Below the pieces are notes generated by a model that saw nothing but the letters and a program-made list of their open reading frames with translations, searched no databases and was not told where the DNA came from. 55,672 nt of DNA, taken from NCBI GenBank assembly GCA_014885115.2, contig WKLE02000989.1, positions 9,564-65,235 on the forward strand, given 5' to 3'. Positions 1 to 11,251 of the stretch are shown here, in pieces (within the stretch, counting starts at the first letter, position 1; each line of letters opens with the position of its first letter). A program made the position numbers and the translations under genes. The stretch is from Asterionellopsis glacialis. Taxonomy: Eukaryota; Bacillariophyta; Plagiogrammaphyceae; Rhaphoneidales; Asterionellopsidaceae.

Positions 1-1152
1 GTACAGCTTGAACTGCCTTCGTTGCTTGATCCATTGTCAATCCTGCTCCGAATCCCATATTACTTGTGCGTGGCCCTGAGATAAGAAATGCAAAGCCATT
101 AACATATAGCGTTAATATCATGGAAAGCAATTACATCAACATTTGGAAGGAGACCTAAAAAGAAACTTACAATCGCTATTCATTTTAACGCCACCTCCCA
201 GTGATGGAGGGAGCGGCGCAAAGAAAAAATTAACTCGCTCTTCTACTTCATCGTAATCATAAAGACATATCTGGGGAAACGTTGCTATGAGTCTTCGAGC
301 TCCTGCCTCATCAAATGAAAGGCCTGATGGAAGAATGGTTGATTTTCCTCGTGTTAGTAAATCCATTAAACGATTGTAATTATGACGTATCGATTCTTCC
401 GTGTGACAAAGGAATCGTCGTTTGCCTACACGTTCCACCAGCATGGCTGCAATTTGTTGACGTCCTCTTTCTGCATCTATCCGTCCTTTCCGCATGTTGG
501 CGGCGCGGCCATCAATCGGTGATGCAAACAACTCTTGATTGCACGACCATGCCAAGGATGCCAAAAACATGAGCACCTTGAAGGTGTTGTCGCTCATTTC
601 ATTTAAAATCATTTCACCAGATAAGACCTTCCATTTATACACTTGTTGTTCCATCAAACCACTTCCTGCTATGATAGCTCGATAAAGTTGTGGTTCACCA
701 CAATCAAAACATGCCTCTGGTAGGGGAACAAGCTTAGCTTCTGGATAAACAGATTGTGCCTCATCAAGAAACAAAAAACTAGCCAATACGTCATCGCAAT
801 CATCATCGGGAGTACAGTACCCAGGGAGACGAGTTGAGTGAGTGCTATTTGATGATTTGCGCGGTACACCAGGTCGATATACTACATGCCTTTGAAATGA
901 ATGAGAAAATCGTAAGCATAACTCTTCACACTTTTCTTTGTTGCTTATAGCAGCATTGAGAGGCCAACCAGCAGGACGGTGATATAATTTATTAGTGAAC
1001 GCAAGGATTTGTAAGCTTGTTGTTGCTCGTACTTCTGTTTGAAATGCATTGGCACCCATTCGACCAATCTCCAACATTAAAGCACATAATAGAATTTTTA
1101 CGTTTTGAGAATTGTTAAATTGTCGTTTCAACCGCCTCGTCTTTTGTTTCAT
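1..1152 (-). CDS. Plastid-targeted mTERF-like protein, two exons visible, 3' end beyond the window
   Basis: Exon 1 is 171..1152; a GTAAGT donor begins at 170 and a TTATCTCAG acceptor ends at 76, so a 95-base intron joins in phase to exon 2 (75..1), which runs off the left edge. The first ATG is at 1152; the open frame upstream has no ATG. Residues 1-37 form a basic stretch, a hydrophobic core (ILLCALML) and the motif ANA|F, the diatom plastid presequence. The rest is alpha-helical. Near the junction, LIATFPQICLYDYDEVEER followed after the splice by GAGLTMDQATKAV resembles the repeating helical mTERF unit (a Pro-containing helix, then 'GLT..Q'). mTERF proteins bind nucleic acid in organelles and act in transcription termination, splicing or ribosome assembly; the role here is inferred. 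The family call is moderate because only one or two repeats are visible. It shares a divergent intergenic region with the gene at 1916. Confidence 0.5.
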
Positions 1153-1915
1153 TGGTCTCTTCGAACAACACACGTAACAACAATGACAAACGCACACCTT
1201 TATTGTTGATATCCAATACTTTCAATTTATGATGATTTCCTTTTCATTCTGTAGTTTTCAAGATATCTCATATCTTTTTACTCGTATTGGGACTGGAGAC
1301 TCCTGGCCCATTGCTCGCACACACTGTCTTTCATGCTCACTCACAGAATAACCCACAACAGAACCAAAAAAATGAAGTCGTACCATGTACCTGTACCCAA
1401 GGTACCAGGTACCCAGGTACGAGGTATTCCATAGGACTAGTACCTGTGGTGCGTACCGGTATCCAACGTACCTGGTAGGTACTATGGGTTACCTAAGTCG
1501 AGTGTACAGGTAGGACCCTCTAGTGCTACCGACGAGAAGTGATATTAATACCGTAGCAGATCCGTATGTATGTAGTCCGGCATCATAAAAAAACGCAAGC
1601 AAGATCCAAGTCACATAGACATCCACACAAAAATAGTAAGATGCCTTACGTCATCATCAACTCTCTAGAGGACTACAGTAATGTATTCGCAGTAGGACTA
1701 CAGTACCCAGGATCGGAATATTGTTATGGCGATGATGTGTGGTGTGATTTCTCTTGCGTCAATCTTTTTCCGAACCCCACACAAATACAGAAGGAAAACG
1801 TAGTCTAGCTAAATAAAATATAAATCTTTTCTTGCTTGTGTGACACAATAACATATTTGGAACATCAAAGAGAGGTCCAGTCAACCCAAACATCCAGTGT
1901 ATTGAAAAGGAATGA
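1153..1915. other. Divergent intergenic region with clustered GTACC motifs
   Basis: No gene is supported here. Between about 1380 and 1520 the sequence is packed with overlapping GGTACC, CAGGTAC and TAGGACC words. These include TACCAGGTA at 1403..1411 and TACCTGGTA at 1469..1477, a motif that recurs in other intergenic regions of this window. An 80-codon reading frame at 1566..1808 has no recognisable domain and is probably chance. The region lies between two genes transcribed away from each other, so it should contain both promoters. Confidence 0.5.
1403..1477. promoter_or_regulatory. Pair of TACCTGGTA motifs, opposite orientations
   Basis: TACCAGGTA at 1403..1411 and its complement TACCTGGTA at 1469..1477 lie between two divergent genes. 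The same 9-mer occurs at several other upstream sites in this window. A regulatory role is inferred from recurrence and position only. Confidence 0.3.
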
Positions 1916-3745
1916 ATGTGGTCGTATACAAAGGAAGCACTTGTCTTTGTGTGGTTGTTAGCTTTTGGCCGTGGTGTTGATGGGTACTCTTCGTCATCAT
2001 CATCTGCCTTTTACAGTCACAACAAAAAGTTGCAGCACCCATCATCCTTTGGAATAGTCCATCCTTATTCACAATCATCATTGTGGTCATCATCTGGAAG
2101 CAGTCAGAATACTCTTCGTCGACACACCCAACAATATCAGCAACAACAAGAGAGTGATGTGGAAACGGATGTGGTTGATGATCATGAAAGTAAGAAAAAT
2201 GATATTGAGCAATCTCTTGAGGAGGCGGACCAACTAGAACAACAACAGCAACCATCAGATGCAGCGCTTTATTTTCTCATGACTAGTGGATTTGGTAAAT
2301 TACCAAATGATGTTGCATCTCAAGTTCAATCGGTTGCCATGGAACGAGAAGAAATGAATCGTCGTAAAATAGTCGAAAAAGAAAAACAAGACGAAACGAA
2401 AGAATATTTACAAAAGGAATGGCAGACAAGACAAAAGGCACAAGAAAATGCTAAATTAAAAAAAGCACAAGAACGCGCCATGTTACAAAAACAATATTGG
2501 GTAGAATCCTTGATGAAAGGTGTAGGTAAAAAGGGGACAAATTTATATCCCGAAAAGAAAGAACGTGAAATACAGTTAGAACAACCAATGGAAGTGATCG
2601 AAGAAGAAACGAAGGAGGAGGAGGCGAAGCAAGCCGAAGATGAAGTTGTTTCAACAATATCAACAAATGAAAAAGAAGAACAGAAAGAACCTTCATTTGC
2701 GTCGGGGACAATAGTAAGAGATGAAAGTATAATGGAAAAGGAAAAGGCAGATGAAGGCGTAGCAGTAGGAGTAGAAGTAGTCAACGAAGAGGATAACGGG
2801 GGAGATACATCATTTAAAGGAAAAGAAGCTGATGGAGAAGCCAACGCCCTAATGGAAGAAGAGGATACAAAGCGAAAAGCTGAAGAAGAAGCAGAAGCCA
2901 AGTTAAAGGCACAAAAAGAGGAAGAAGAGGCACGTTTGAAGGCTGAAGAGGAAGCAGCCAAAGCCAAGGCAGAAGAAGAAGCAAAGCTAAGGGCAGAAGC
3001 GGAAGCGGCTGAAGCGGAACGTGCAAAGCGAGAGGAAGAACAAGAACTTCAACGAAAAAAGGAAATAGAGGAACATATTCGATTACAAAAAGAAAAAGAA
3101 GAAGCAGAAGCTAGAGAATTAGCTGTGGCCGAAGAAGAAGCACGAAAATTAGAGGAACAAGAAGAAGCAATGTTAAATCTTCAACCTTTGACAGACAGGG
3201 CAACAGGTGTTACATTTGAATCTAAACTCGGACCTGGTCGATATTTGATGGGTGTGGGTGTACGGAAAAAGGCTATTATTAATATTTATTCTGTTGCCAT
3301 GTATTCTGGTACGGAAGTAAAGAAGGCTTTAGAGCCGTTGTCACGCCGAAAGAGCAAGAAAGATGCCTACCAAACACTCCGTGAGGTTGCGCGGTCTACG
3401 CCAACGACATTCCTATTGGAAATGGTATTTAAAACTGGAGCTGAAACTATGGCAAATGCTATAGCAGAAAGTGTTGGATCACGATTTAAAGGTGATGCAG
3501 AAGAAGTCGATCAGCTGAAGAAACTTATCTTTGATGGAGTATCAAGCAAAGGTGCAGCCACAAAGGGTACAACCTTTGAATTTGACTGTACAGATGATGG
3601 ATTAACTGTCACTGTTGATGGCAAGACACAGGGGACAGTCCACAGTACTTCACTAAGTCAAGCATTTTGTGATATTTACCTAGATGATAAAACTGTGAGT
3701 GCTCAACTTCGAGACAGTTGTCTCGAAAATTGCTGCTCTCCGTGA
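1916..3745 (+). CDS. Secretory-pathway protein with long charged coiled coil and C-terminal chalcone-isomerase-fold domain
   Basis: 609 residues in a single exon. Residues 1-24 are a signal peptide (hydrophobic ALVFVWLLAF, probable cleavage after VDG). The +1 residue would be Tyr, so plastid import is possible but less clear than for an ASAF-type site. Residues ~60-420 are a highly charged Glu/Lys/Ala/Gln coiled coil with AEEEAKLKAEEE-like repetition. From ~425 to the end the sequence matches the chalcone-isomerase-like fold: a G-RYLMGVGVRKK strand, then IYSVAMY, a VFKTGAETMANAIAES helix and the terminal DDKTVSAQLRDSC segment. In this superfamily the catalytic enzymes make flavanones, while non-catalytic members bind fatty acids. 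I do not see the complete set of flavonoid active-site residues, so fatty-acid binding is the better guess. Fusion to a ~350-residue coiled coil is unusual. Confidence 0.7.
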   Translation: MWSYTKEALVFVWLLAFGRGVDGYSSSSSSAFYSHNKKLQHPSSFGIVHPYSQSSLWSSSGSSQNTLRRHTQQYQQQQESDVETDVVDDHESKKNDIEQSLEEADQLEQQQQPSDAALYFLMTSGFGKLPNDVASQVQSVAMEREEMNRRKIVEKEKQDETKEYLQKEWQTRQKAQENAKLKKAQERAMLQKQYWVESLMKGVGKKGTNLYPEKKEREIQLEQPMEVIEEETKEEEAKQAEDEVVSTISTNEKEEQKEPSFASGTIVRDESIMEKEKADEGVAVGVEVVNEEDNGGDTSFKGKEADGEANALMEEEDTKRKAEEEAEAKLKAQKEEEEARLKAEEEAAKAKAEEEAKLRAEAEAAEAERAKREEEQELQRKKEIEEHIRLQKEKEEAEARELAVAEEEARKLEEQEEAMLNLQPLTDRATGVTFESKLGPGRYLMGVGVRKKAIINIYSVAMYSGTEVKKALEPLSRRKSKKDAYQTLREVARSTPTTFLLEMVFKTGAETMANAIAESVGSRFKGDAEEVDQLKKLIFDGVSSKGAATKGTTFEFDCTDDGLTVTVDGKTQGTVHSTSLSQAFCDIYLDDKTVSAQLRDSCLENCCSP

Positions 3746-3924
3746 AAGAATAATGGGTATTTCGATGTTGGGGATAATCAGCAAAGCGAAAATAATCATG
3801 TCTAGAATTAGTAGATAACTTATCTGCTCACTCCCGAAGTATCTTATAGAAAATGTATGACAGTATTTATGTATTTGTAGAGAGGATATGTTTATTGTGT
3901 AGATATGGCGTCAGCGTTCTCTGT

Positions 3925-6900
3925 TTAATTGGGTTGACTCCCGGTGTCGCCCGCAAATCTAATGTTTTCTGGTTCTACACCCAATTCGCGATCTCCATCG
4001 TCGAAGTCAATGTCAAAAGTGCCATCTGCATTGATTTTGGAAATTTTTCCGGGGTACCACATTGTTCCTTCACCGTAAAATTTAGCTTGAATGTGAGCAC
4101 CTACTTCTAGTTCTTGATCAACCCGACGTAAATCGATAGTTGGCACACCTCGATGGACAACACCTCCTGCATCTTCAATGGTAAAGATTGACCCGTCTGC
4201 GTTAGCTGCAGTTATAGTACACCAGTCAAACACATTGCGTAGATTTCGGCATTGCAAAAGTTCACCGACTGCATACGGTCGGAAAGGACGTACATGTCCC
4301 GGTTCAAGTCCTAAGTCTTCATCGTCATCAAAGTATGCAATATCATATTTTCCTGAATGAGGGTTTATATCCACAATCGTGGCTTTGTACCACTCTGTAT
4401 CACAGCATTCAATACAAACAGCAAGATACAAGATATGAAATGATCATGTTGAGATTTTTTCGCACTTGTACAAAATAGAAACCCCTCTCTGGAGCAATCG
4501 AAATTTTCGATGTGCAACTTACCATTAAATTTGCCGTTATATTTTCCATCCACAATATCGCCCACTTTTAGATACTTACTGGCTTGGTAATAATCATGGT
4601 AATGTTCGCGATAGGATACTGGAGAGGAAGGGTCATTCGTCTTCATTTCTTTTCTGAGTGCATTGAGCTGGTAAGCCGACAGAAAAATTCCTAATTTGTC
4701 ACTCTTTGATTTGACCTTTCGCCGGTGATCGAGTTGAAAGACGAGCTTTTGCACCTTTTCCCAAAAGATGGGACCGATTGCCTTGTCCACAGTGCTTGAT
4801 CCAAACTTAGACTCAGATATCAACTGTTCAATCTTGAAATTAATCTTTTTCAACATTGGATTACCCTCTATAGCTAAGGCACGGTGGTTAATTCTCTTCG
4901 AAACTCCAGCAGGTACTTCGTACCAGTGACCAATATCATTCTGCATCATGAACCTTCCTCCAATCATGTGGATGGCATTTGTGATTTCGTCAATGATGCC
5001 ATTCTGAAGTGCTGATGATAAGTGCACATACGAATGCCCAAACCTTCCCACCAGTTCTTTCCAAACCTTGTTACCAGGATGTGCCACACTGAATATGTAT
5101 TGGTATGACGCAAGATAGTCAGAGCTCATCCTTGTACTTATGAGGACATCAGTTTTAGACGGTAACGATCCGGGTATAGATAATGAATCGTTTGATTGGT
5201 GAAGAGCAGGTACTTGGTACAATTCTTTAGATTTGATATTTTTCGCCCATTGGGTTTGAGAAATCTGCAAGAATGCCAAGGTTCCAATCAGAGCTACAGC
5301 ACCATGTGTAATAATCAATCGACGTAAGGCATGTACGACGATTCGAGATCCTCCACCATTCATTCGTTTCGAGAAGATCATGGCAGCAATATTAAACAAG
5401 GCTGCTACGGCGATATAAGCCCCAAGCGCATACAAGTAGACTCTTTTGACAAAAGCCTCACATCGTTCCATCGTATCGAAAAGGAAATCATACCATCCGT
5501 TTCCTGATACACTTTCTTCATCACTTTTTCCATGGAGAAAATCTGGTAAGAACCAAAATCCACCCTTGCTCATAAACTCTTCTAAATTGAAATAATGATA
5601 CCCATTATCATCATTGGTAATTCGCATAGATGCTTGTGATAGGAAATCCCAACCCCAATCACGACCAGATGGTTTGTACAATCCTAAACTACGTAAGGTC
5701 AACCAAGGGTTCATCATAACAGTGTCTGCTTCAGCAAGATCATTCATGGTGTGTCCCCACATATCCCACCGTAACGAGTACGACCCGCCTTGAGAAATTT
5801 GTCTTGTTTCAAGTTGGTCCTTTCCAAATCTAGGTCTTGGTGCAAATGTCAAAATTAATACAGCACGATGCGGTGCACCCTTGGCCTTGTTGGCTGTGCC
5901 ACGATGAAAGACTCCCTGATTAAGTAAGGCACCACTTCCCTTGGGCCAAAGATTTTGTTTGCCACTCACTTGGAATGCTGCTTCGCGACAGTGAGGAGGA
6001 ACCTCGCCACAAATATGAGATCCGGGACATATTTCAGTAGCACCCATTTCAGCTGTCGTATCTTGTAACGGGATGAAAAGCGAATACGAGGGAACAAATG
6101 TTCTTGCCAAAGTTGTACTAGACACATGAGGTAATACATCTGCATGCCAAAATTGATCAGCTGCACCATAGCCCGAGGTAATAGCAGTACATTCAATCAA
6201 TGCTGGGTTCTCTCCGATAATTTTTTCAAGTGCAGGTCGTAACGTAGGATGAGTGGCGATTTCTTTAAATGCTTGACTTACAATAGGATCTTGTTCTGGT
6301 TTAATACCAAATGACCATCGATTTTCGCCTTCAATGACCCAAAATCCTTCTTCCTGTTGAATTGTTTCGCAAATTATACAAGATGTGAATTAAGTTATAA
6401 AATGAAAGAGATGTTTTTTTAGAAAAGATATGTGCATTGTAGCAAAGACGCATTGGTATGTTCTGCAATCTACTTTCGTACCTTGGTATTCCGATCAATG
6501 ACAAAGTCACGAAACTTATTACTTGTTTCATCCGATAAAATTTTGGGATAAACTTGCATGCCATGTTTCAACATATGATCCATAGCATCCTGTGCTGTTG
6601 TATTGTCTGGAATAATTAATTCAGTTGTATCTGTTGCAGACAAGTCTTGTATGTCACAATTACGATGATAATAGGTAACTTCTTTGTTTTGTCGTTCGGG
6701 TGTGATTTTCATAAGTTCGAGTTGTGGTTTGAGATAATCATCGTGAACTTTATGAAATAAAAGGATTGATATCAATCCTGTAAATAATAAAATTACAGGT
6801 ACATCTACTAATACAGAACGGAGAAACTTGGGTAGGAAATGACTTTTCTTCTTTTGGTTGCTGTTGTTGCTGCTGCTGCTGGGTGATGAAGAATCAGCTT

Positions 6901-7111
6901 TGGTGACTTTGTCATTTTCCACTGATGACGATGGCTTCGAGGACTGTTCATCTTTGACGCGTTGGTGCCCATTAGTTTTTGTACCACTCCTGGTTGTAGA
7001 AGAAGGCACATCATCACGACTTTCTTCTGCGGCAGTTAAAGACAACGACGTCGCATCTTTTTGGCCATTTGTCTTGTCAACCTTTTGCTTTAACGGTTTT
7101 TTCTTTGCCAT
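3925..7111 (-). CDS. Membrane-anchored PhyH-family 2-oxoglutarate/Fe(II) oxygenase with C-terminal Tudor-like repeats (three exons)
   Basis: Exons 6482..7111, 4523..6353 and 3925..4394 join in phase (introns 6354..6481 and 4395..4522, both 128 bases, GT...AG) to give 976 residues. Residues 1-90 are polar and disordered, and ~99-119 is a transmembrane helix. The PhyH double-stranded beta helix follows, with HxD at H280/D282 (QFWHADV), distal H360 and Arg R373. Two further membrane helices lie at ~515-537 and ~556-573. After a helical region come about three Tudor/Agenet-like beta repeats of the form 'WYKATIVDI...YDIAYFDDDEDLGLEP'; the second intron lies inside the first repeat. PhyH enzymes hydroxylate small molecules or protein side chains using 2-oxoglutarate, Fe(II) and O2; Tudor-like modules often bind modified Lys/Arg. 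The substrate is unknown. An intronless paralogue lies at 38164..41031 on the same strand. Confidence is high for domain class and gene model, low for function. Confidence 0.85.
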
Positions 7112-8779
7112 ATTCTTGTCCCTCTAAAAAATTGTGGTAGATAGTTTGTATGAATTCGGATGGATATTTATCTGTTTACGTGGGATTGCGTTCTGCAATG
7201 CGTTTGTGGGTTCAATATTTATTTTGTGTGTACGCAATAGACAAAGTGAATCAAACAAGCAAGAGAAAAGCACAGTTCTCGGCGAGTGTCGGCGCGTCGA
7301 GTGCAGTCCTCTCTAGGTCTAGTGAGGAGGCGGGAGAAGGGAGAAGGATTCAAACCACGCAACTTTGGGATCGGGCTTCGCATTATGCCATAAGGACAGT
7401 TCGGATTGAAACACAAACCATCCGTTGGACGTTGAGAGTATAGATATAAATACAGGTTTGAAGAAATTTATATACTTTGATGTCTTAAATGCATAGTATT
7501 TATTTTTGATTTTTTGATCATTTCATATATGGATCTACATTGTAATAAAGTTTTCCTTTCAATCGCAACTCTGAGTATATTATGATTTAGCGACTTATTA
7601 TGGATACAATAGGCCTTCATGCCGTACGGAAAGATCGATACCTGTTACCGGTACATCCGAAAAATATAATATATAATATTATAAAAAGAATAAGAATCTA
7701 GGGGATATGAATGAGGAGTCTTTAGTTAACGAGAATTCTGTAGAATGGACAGGCACATACAAACAATTAAGGAAAGCACCTGCGCAATTCGCGCATCAGA
7801 GCAACTCAATACAGTAGCAAAATAAAAACGGAAAGCAACCGACAAACCCCCAGTTGCGGATTGTTCCAAAACAAAACCCATTATTAATACCTGTACTGAG
7901 ATACCGTACCTACCGTAAGGTAGGACCTACAACGAGCGAGCACACACAACAACACTGTCATCAGGCACACATCTCAACAGGGACACAGAAGACAGCGAAC
8001 TCTCCCAATCCTACCTATTCTAGAGGTTACCTGGTACAGTAGGTCCTACTTTTGAGTGTCTATTAGAACAGAAAGTACAGCTATTCCTCTTGTCTTCGTT
8101 CAGGTCCCTCTCTAGGACTCTAGTCCTCTCTCGTCTCCAGAGTCCTAGTACTTGTGTCTGTGATAAAGACTATTGCATCTTTCAACCCCATTCACACTCC
8201 CGACTCGAGATACGCGGTCCTACTTTTCCATTGGGTTCACTCACTGAATTGTATTGTGACTCTTGAGACAATAACACTCTCACTGTTGCATCAAAGACAA
8301 GAATCCGAGGTACCTGTGCCTGGGAAAATCGACTTGCCCCGGGAAGGCTTTCAGTCTTGCGTTTCTTCCTTTCGCGGTGTGTGAAACGGCACGTGGTCAT
8401 GATACAAAGCAAGTGAACTGATTTTTTGTAACAAAAATCAAATTTCCGTTTTGAAAGGTTGTTACAGTCTGTACAATACTCGAGCAACATTGGAACTCAG
8501 TTTATGCGACGCGCAAGATACATTTCATTTATCCAATTCCACTGATTGAAGCTTCTCCTCTAACGAAAATTTAAGAGCGTTCAAGGATTTCACTGTCTGT
8601 TAGTAAGTCGCAAACAAAACGAAAGACCCACCTCTTTCTCCTTTTGGTGAGTAACCTTACGATTGTCACTCAATCAAAACAAAGTGAACAATAATACAAC
8701 AACAAAAGCAAAAAGTCAATAAAATTGACAAACCAACCAAACTATATATTCTATACAATACACAATAACAACAACAATA
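7112..8779. other. Divergent intergenic region between the PhyH gene and the zinc-ribbon gene
   Basis: About 1.7 kb with no supported gene; short open frames (for example 7150..7443) lack domains. It contains an AT-rich patch near 7660-7690 and GTACC/TACCTGGTA words at 7640, 7900 and 8028-8040. A CTCTAGGACTCTAGTCCTCTC-type patch at about 8108-8150 recurs in similar form near 48630-48680. A TATATATTCTATACAATA stretch lies just upstream of the ATG at 8780. Confidence 0.5.
8028..8036 (+). promoter_or_regulatory. TACCTGGTA motif
   Basis: An exact copy of the recurrent 9-mer, in the divergent region upstream of both the PhyH gene (ATG at 7111) and the zinc-ribbon gene (ATG at 8780). Function inferred only. 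Confidence 0.25.
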
Positions 8780-9757
8780 ATGGCTCGTGAATCAGATCGA
8801 TGGGATCCAAATGACGATTTTGCCGAATCATACGGTCGATCTTCTATAACTGGTGGTATGGGTAGACGAGGGAGTAGTCCTTCACGAGGTGGGCGACCAG
8901 GTATATTGAGAAATAGTATAGTAAGTCGGAGTAACGAAATCCCCACGGCTGCTGTTGCACATACACCTCGTCACTTTGGTCAATCATCTATGCCTACTGC
9001 AACTGCAGTAGCAGCACCAGAGCAGCAAGACGGTGTTCAAGGATTAGGTGTTGGTATTGGTGTACATTATGAAGATGCATATGCGGCACAAGCATCTGCA
9101 CATGCAGCTGCAGCAGAAAGTCGTCAACAACGTCATGGTAGACAACGAGTATCATTTGAAGCTACACCTGATGGAGTAGCGGCAGCCATGAAAAGCATAG
9201 ATGATGGCAATACTGCTGATTTCATGTCACATTCACCCTATGGTGCAGATATGGATCACCATCCACAGCAATCACACCGGAATAGTTTTATAGGTATTGC
9301 TGGTGGTGATGCACAAATGGCGTCGTCACTCTACGGTGGTGGTGATCATGATCATGATGAAGCACATCATCATCCACATGCGCAACATCTTGAACAAGCA
9401 CAACATCAAGAAACACCTTCCATGAAACGACGAAGTACATTATCCTTACCTCCAGCACCATTGCCACGAGAAACTGACGCACGTCCACCATCGCCATCCC
9501 ATGTTGAACCAGCTATGCCATCGCCAAAATTCAATCGTCGATTTCTAAAAAAGGATTATCAACGTATGCCTGATTTATGTAGAGGGAAATTATTATCAGA
9601 ATTTCAAGAACAAAAACAAAATGGATATAGTGACGAAGAAGATGAAGAGAGCCGATATGTTACATTGAAATGCCACAATTGTCGAAATGTTTTAAAAGTC
9701 AGCAAATCAGCTATATTGGTCAAATGTTCTGTTTGTAAACAAGTTCATCCAGCTTGA
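8780..9757 (+). CDS. LSD1-type zinc-ribbon protein with long disordered N-terminus
   Basis: 325 residues in one exon. The first ~240 residues are low-complexity and disordered: Gly/Ser/Arg-rich, then Ala/Gln/His-rich with a His/Asp cluster (GGDHDHDEAHHHPH). A conserved-looking helix follows (FNRRFLKKDYQRMPDLC), then an acidic patch. The C-terminus from ~299 is CHNCRNVLKVSKSAILVKC ending in CSVC, a C-x2-C-x14-C-x2-C zinc ribbon. Its spacing and the 'CR..L....A..VKC..C' residues match the LSD1-type zinc finger of plants and protists. LSD1 fingers mediate protein interactions in stress and cell-death regulation in plants; in diatoms the role is not established. No signal peptide, so nuclear or cytosolic. 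Promoter region shared with the PhyH gene at 3925..7111. Confidence 0.65.
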   Translation: MARESDRWDPNDDFAESYGRSSITGGMGRRGSSPSRGGRPGILRNSIVSRSNEIPTAAVAHTPRHFGQSSMPTATAVAAPEQQDGVQGLGVGIGVHYEDAYAAQASAHAAAAESRQQRHGRQRVSFEATPDGVAAAMKSIDDGNTADFMSHSPYGADMDHHPQQSHRNSFIGIAGGDAQMASSLYGGGDHDHDEAHHHPHAQHLEQAQHQETPSMKRRSTLSLPPAPLPRETDARPPSPSHVEPAMPSPKFNRRFLKKDYQRMPDLCRGKLLSEFQEQKQNGYSDEEDEESRYVTLKCHNCRNVLKVSKSAILVKCSVCKQVHPA

Positions 9758-11251
9758 TAGGAGATGTTTATCCCTTGATTCATTGACTTGAGGCATTTTA
9801 TTTTGAGTTGATGTGCGTTATGCTCTACTCTCTATTTTGAAGTGAAAAAGGAAAATAAATTCAAATGTGACTCTTCATCTCCCCTCTAAAGAATACTGTT
9901 ATTGATATTGGTTCCTATTGATTTTTTTAAAAAGAACTGGTTAATAATATAAATTCAATAATTGCATGTAAATGTGTACTGTAGTAGTCCAGTAGTGTTT
10001 TTGCAGTCTTGACAAGTTTTAAACTAGAGTCTTTAGCTAAGTCAATTCTAGAGAAATGATTCGACAGACCACGTGGGAAGATACTAATCTTGATTGTACT
10101 GTATATTGATAGACTTAAATACGAATGAAAAAAATATAAAACGACATGAAATACCACAGAAAATCTTTTTTGGTCGACGCATTTGTAAAAGAAACTTTCT
10201 TACGAAGCCATGAGCAACGTATAGAGCATTGAAGATGAATTTAGAATGCCACTAGAATATTGGCCACATTTGAACATAGAAATAGTTGTATCTCCACAGT
10301 GTGGTCATTGTCAGAATATGTGAAATAATATATCCCTTGAAGAATTTGGAGTGACAGTAGACTCTTGCGATTTGAAATAATTGTTTGATTGTTACTGTAC
10401 TGACGTCTACCATTTTATGATGGATATCAAAAGTTACAATCGCTTTTCGTGATTCTGATGGCATGAATAAAGGTGATTTCTCACGCAAAGTATTCAAATG
10501 ACATTTGAATGAGACGGCGTCATCGAAGCTTTGGCACAGTTTACCATGGAGAAGGCATTTTTCAAAACGGCGGCGGACTTACAAAGTTGGGCCCGCCGCG
10601 CCGTGAACACCATCAGAGGAGAGACGAGGAGAGACGAGGAGAGACACGGACCTTGATAATTCGAAGGACGGACGTCGAAGTCTGTCTTCCCACCTTACCT
10701 TCTACAGACAGTCGAGTATGTAGGATTGCCGATGATGGCCACACGGCAAAAAGAACAGATACGGAGTATTATTTTTCTCTAGAGTCTAAAGTCGATCGAC
10801 ATGCCACAAAAACAACCAAGTTCAGAAAGGACCCTCTCGTCTCAAATCTTTGCACTGCTCATTGAACTCGTTCTTGTCAACAGCGCAACAGAGGAGCACT
10901 CTATAAAAGTGGATGACAGATATTTTGATCGGTCAATACATGTACACTGCACAAAGAACATTTTGATTATAGTCGGTCAATATATAATTTTATCCTTACC
11001 TATCACACTTTTTTTAATTTTTGCATACTCCACAAACCACAAAAAACTGTATCTGAAGAAAAAAATTATTACTTTTGCAACAAAAAAAAAAGAACAAAAA
11101 AATAATCAAATTCTGTGCAAGCTCAACTCAGAAACCAGCTTCCCGTTAATAGAAGAACCCGAAAGAGCCCCCAAAAAAAAACAAATTGAATTTCAATAAA
11201 TCACAACTGAAGAGAGAGAAAGAGATTTTTGTGTATTTTTTTTATATAATA
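9758..11251. other. Intergenic, no supported gene
   Basis: About 1.5 kb between two plus-strand genes. Reading frames at 10509..10865 and 10801..11199 show no domain and have coding-unlike composition. The sequence includes a short tandem GAGACGAGGA at about 10619-10645 and a GC-rich patch near 10590-10605. Oligo-A runs near 11080-11100 and 11170-11185 lie just before the next gene. Confidence 0.5.

Noticed and set aside
1566..1808. 80-codon open frame upstream of the CHI-fold gene
   Set aside because: No domain, no homologue recognised, and composition like the surrounding promoter DNA.
1881..3026. Several minus-strand frames opposite the coiled-coil gene
   Set aside because: They are antisense shadows of Glu/Lys codons giving Ser/Leu/Phe-rich peptides.
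7340..7420. tRNA-like A and B boxes on the minus strand (TGGCATAATGCG and GGTTTGAATCC)
   Set aside because: The spacing between boxes is about 10 bases too short and the putative acceptor arms do not pair.
10509..11199. Two overlapping plus-strand frames of 118 and 132 codons
   Set aside because: Low-complexity, Lys/Asn-rich or Arg-rich translation without domains, next to a gene with a clear later start.
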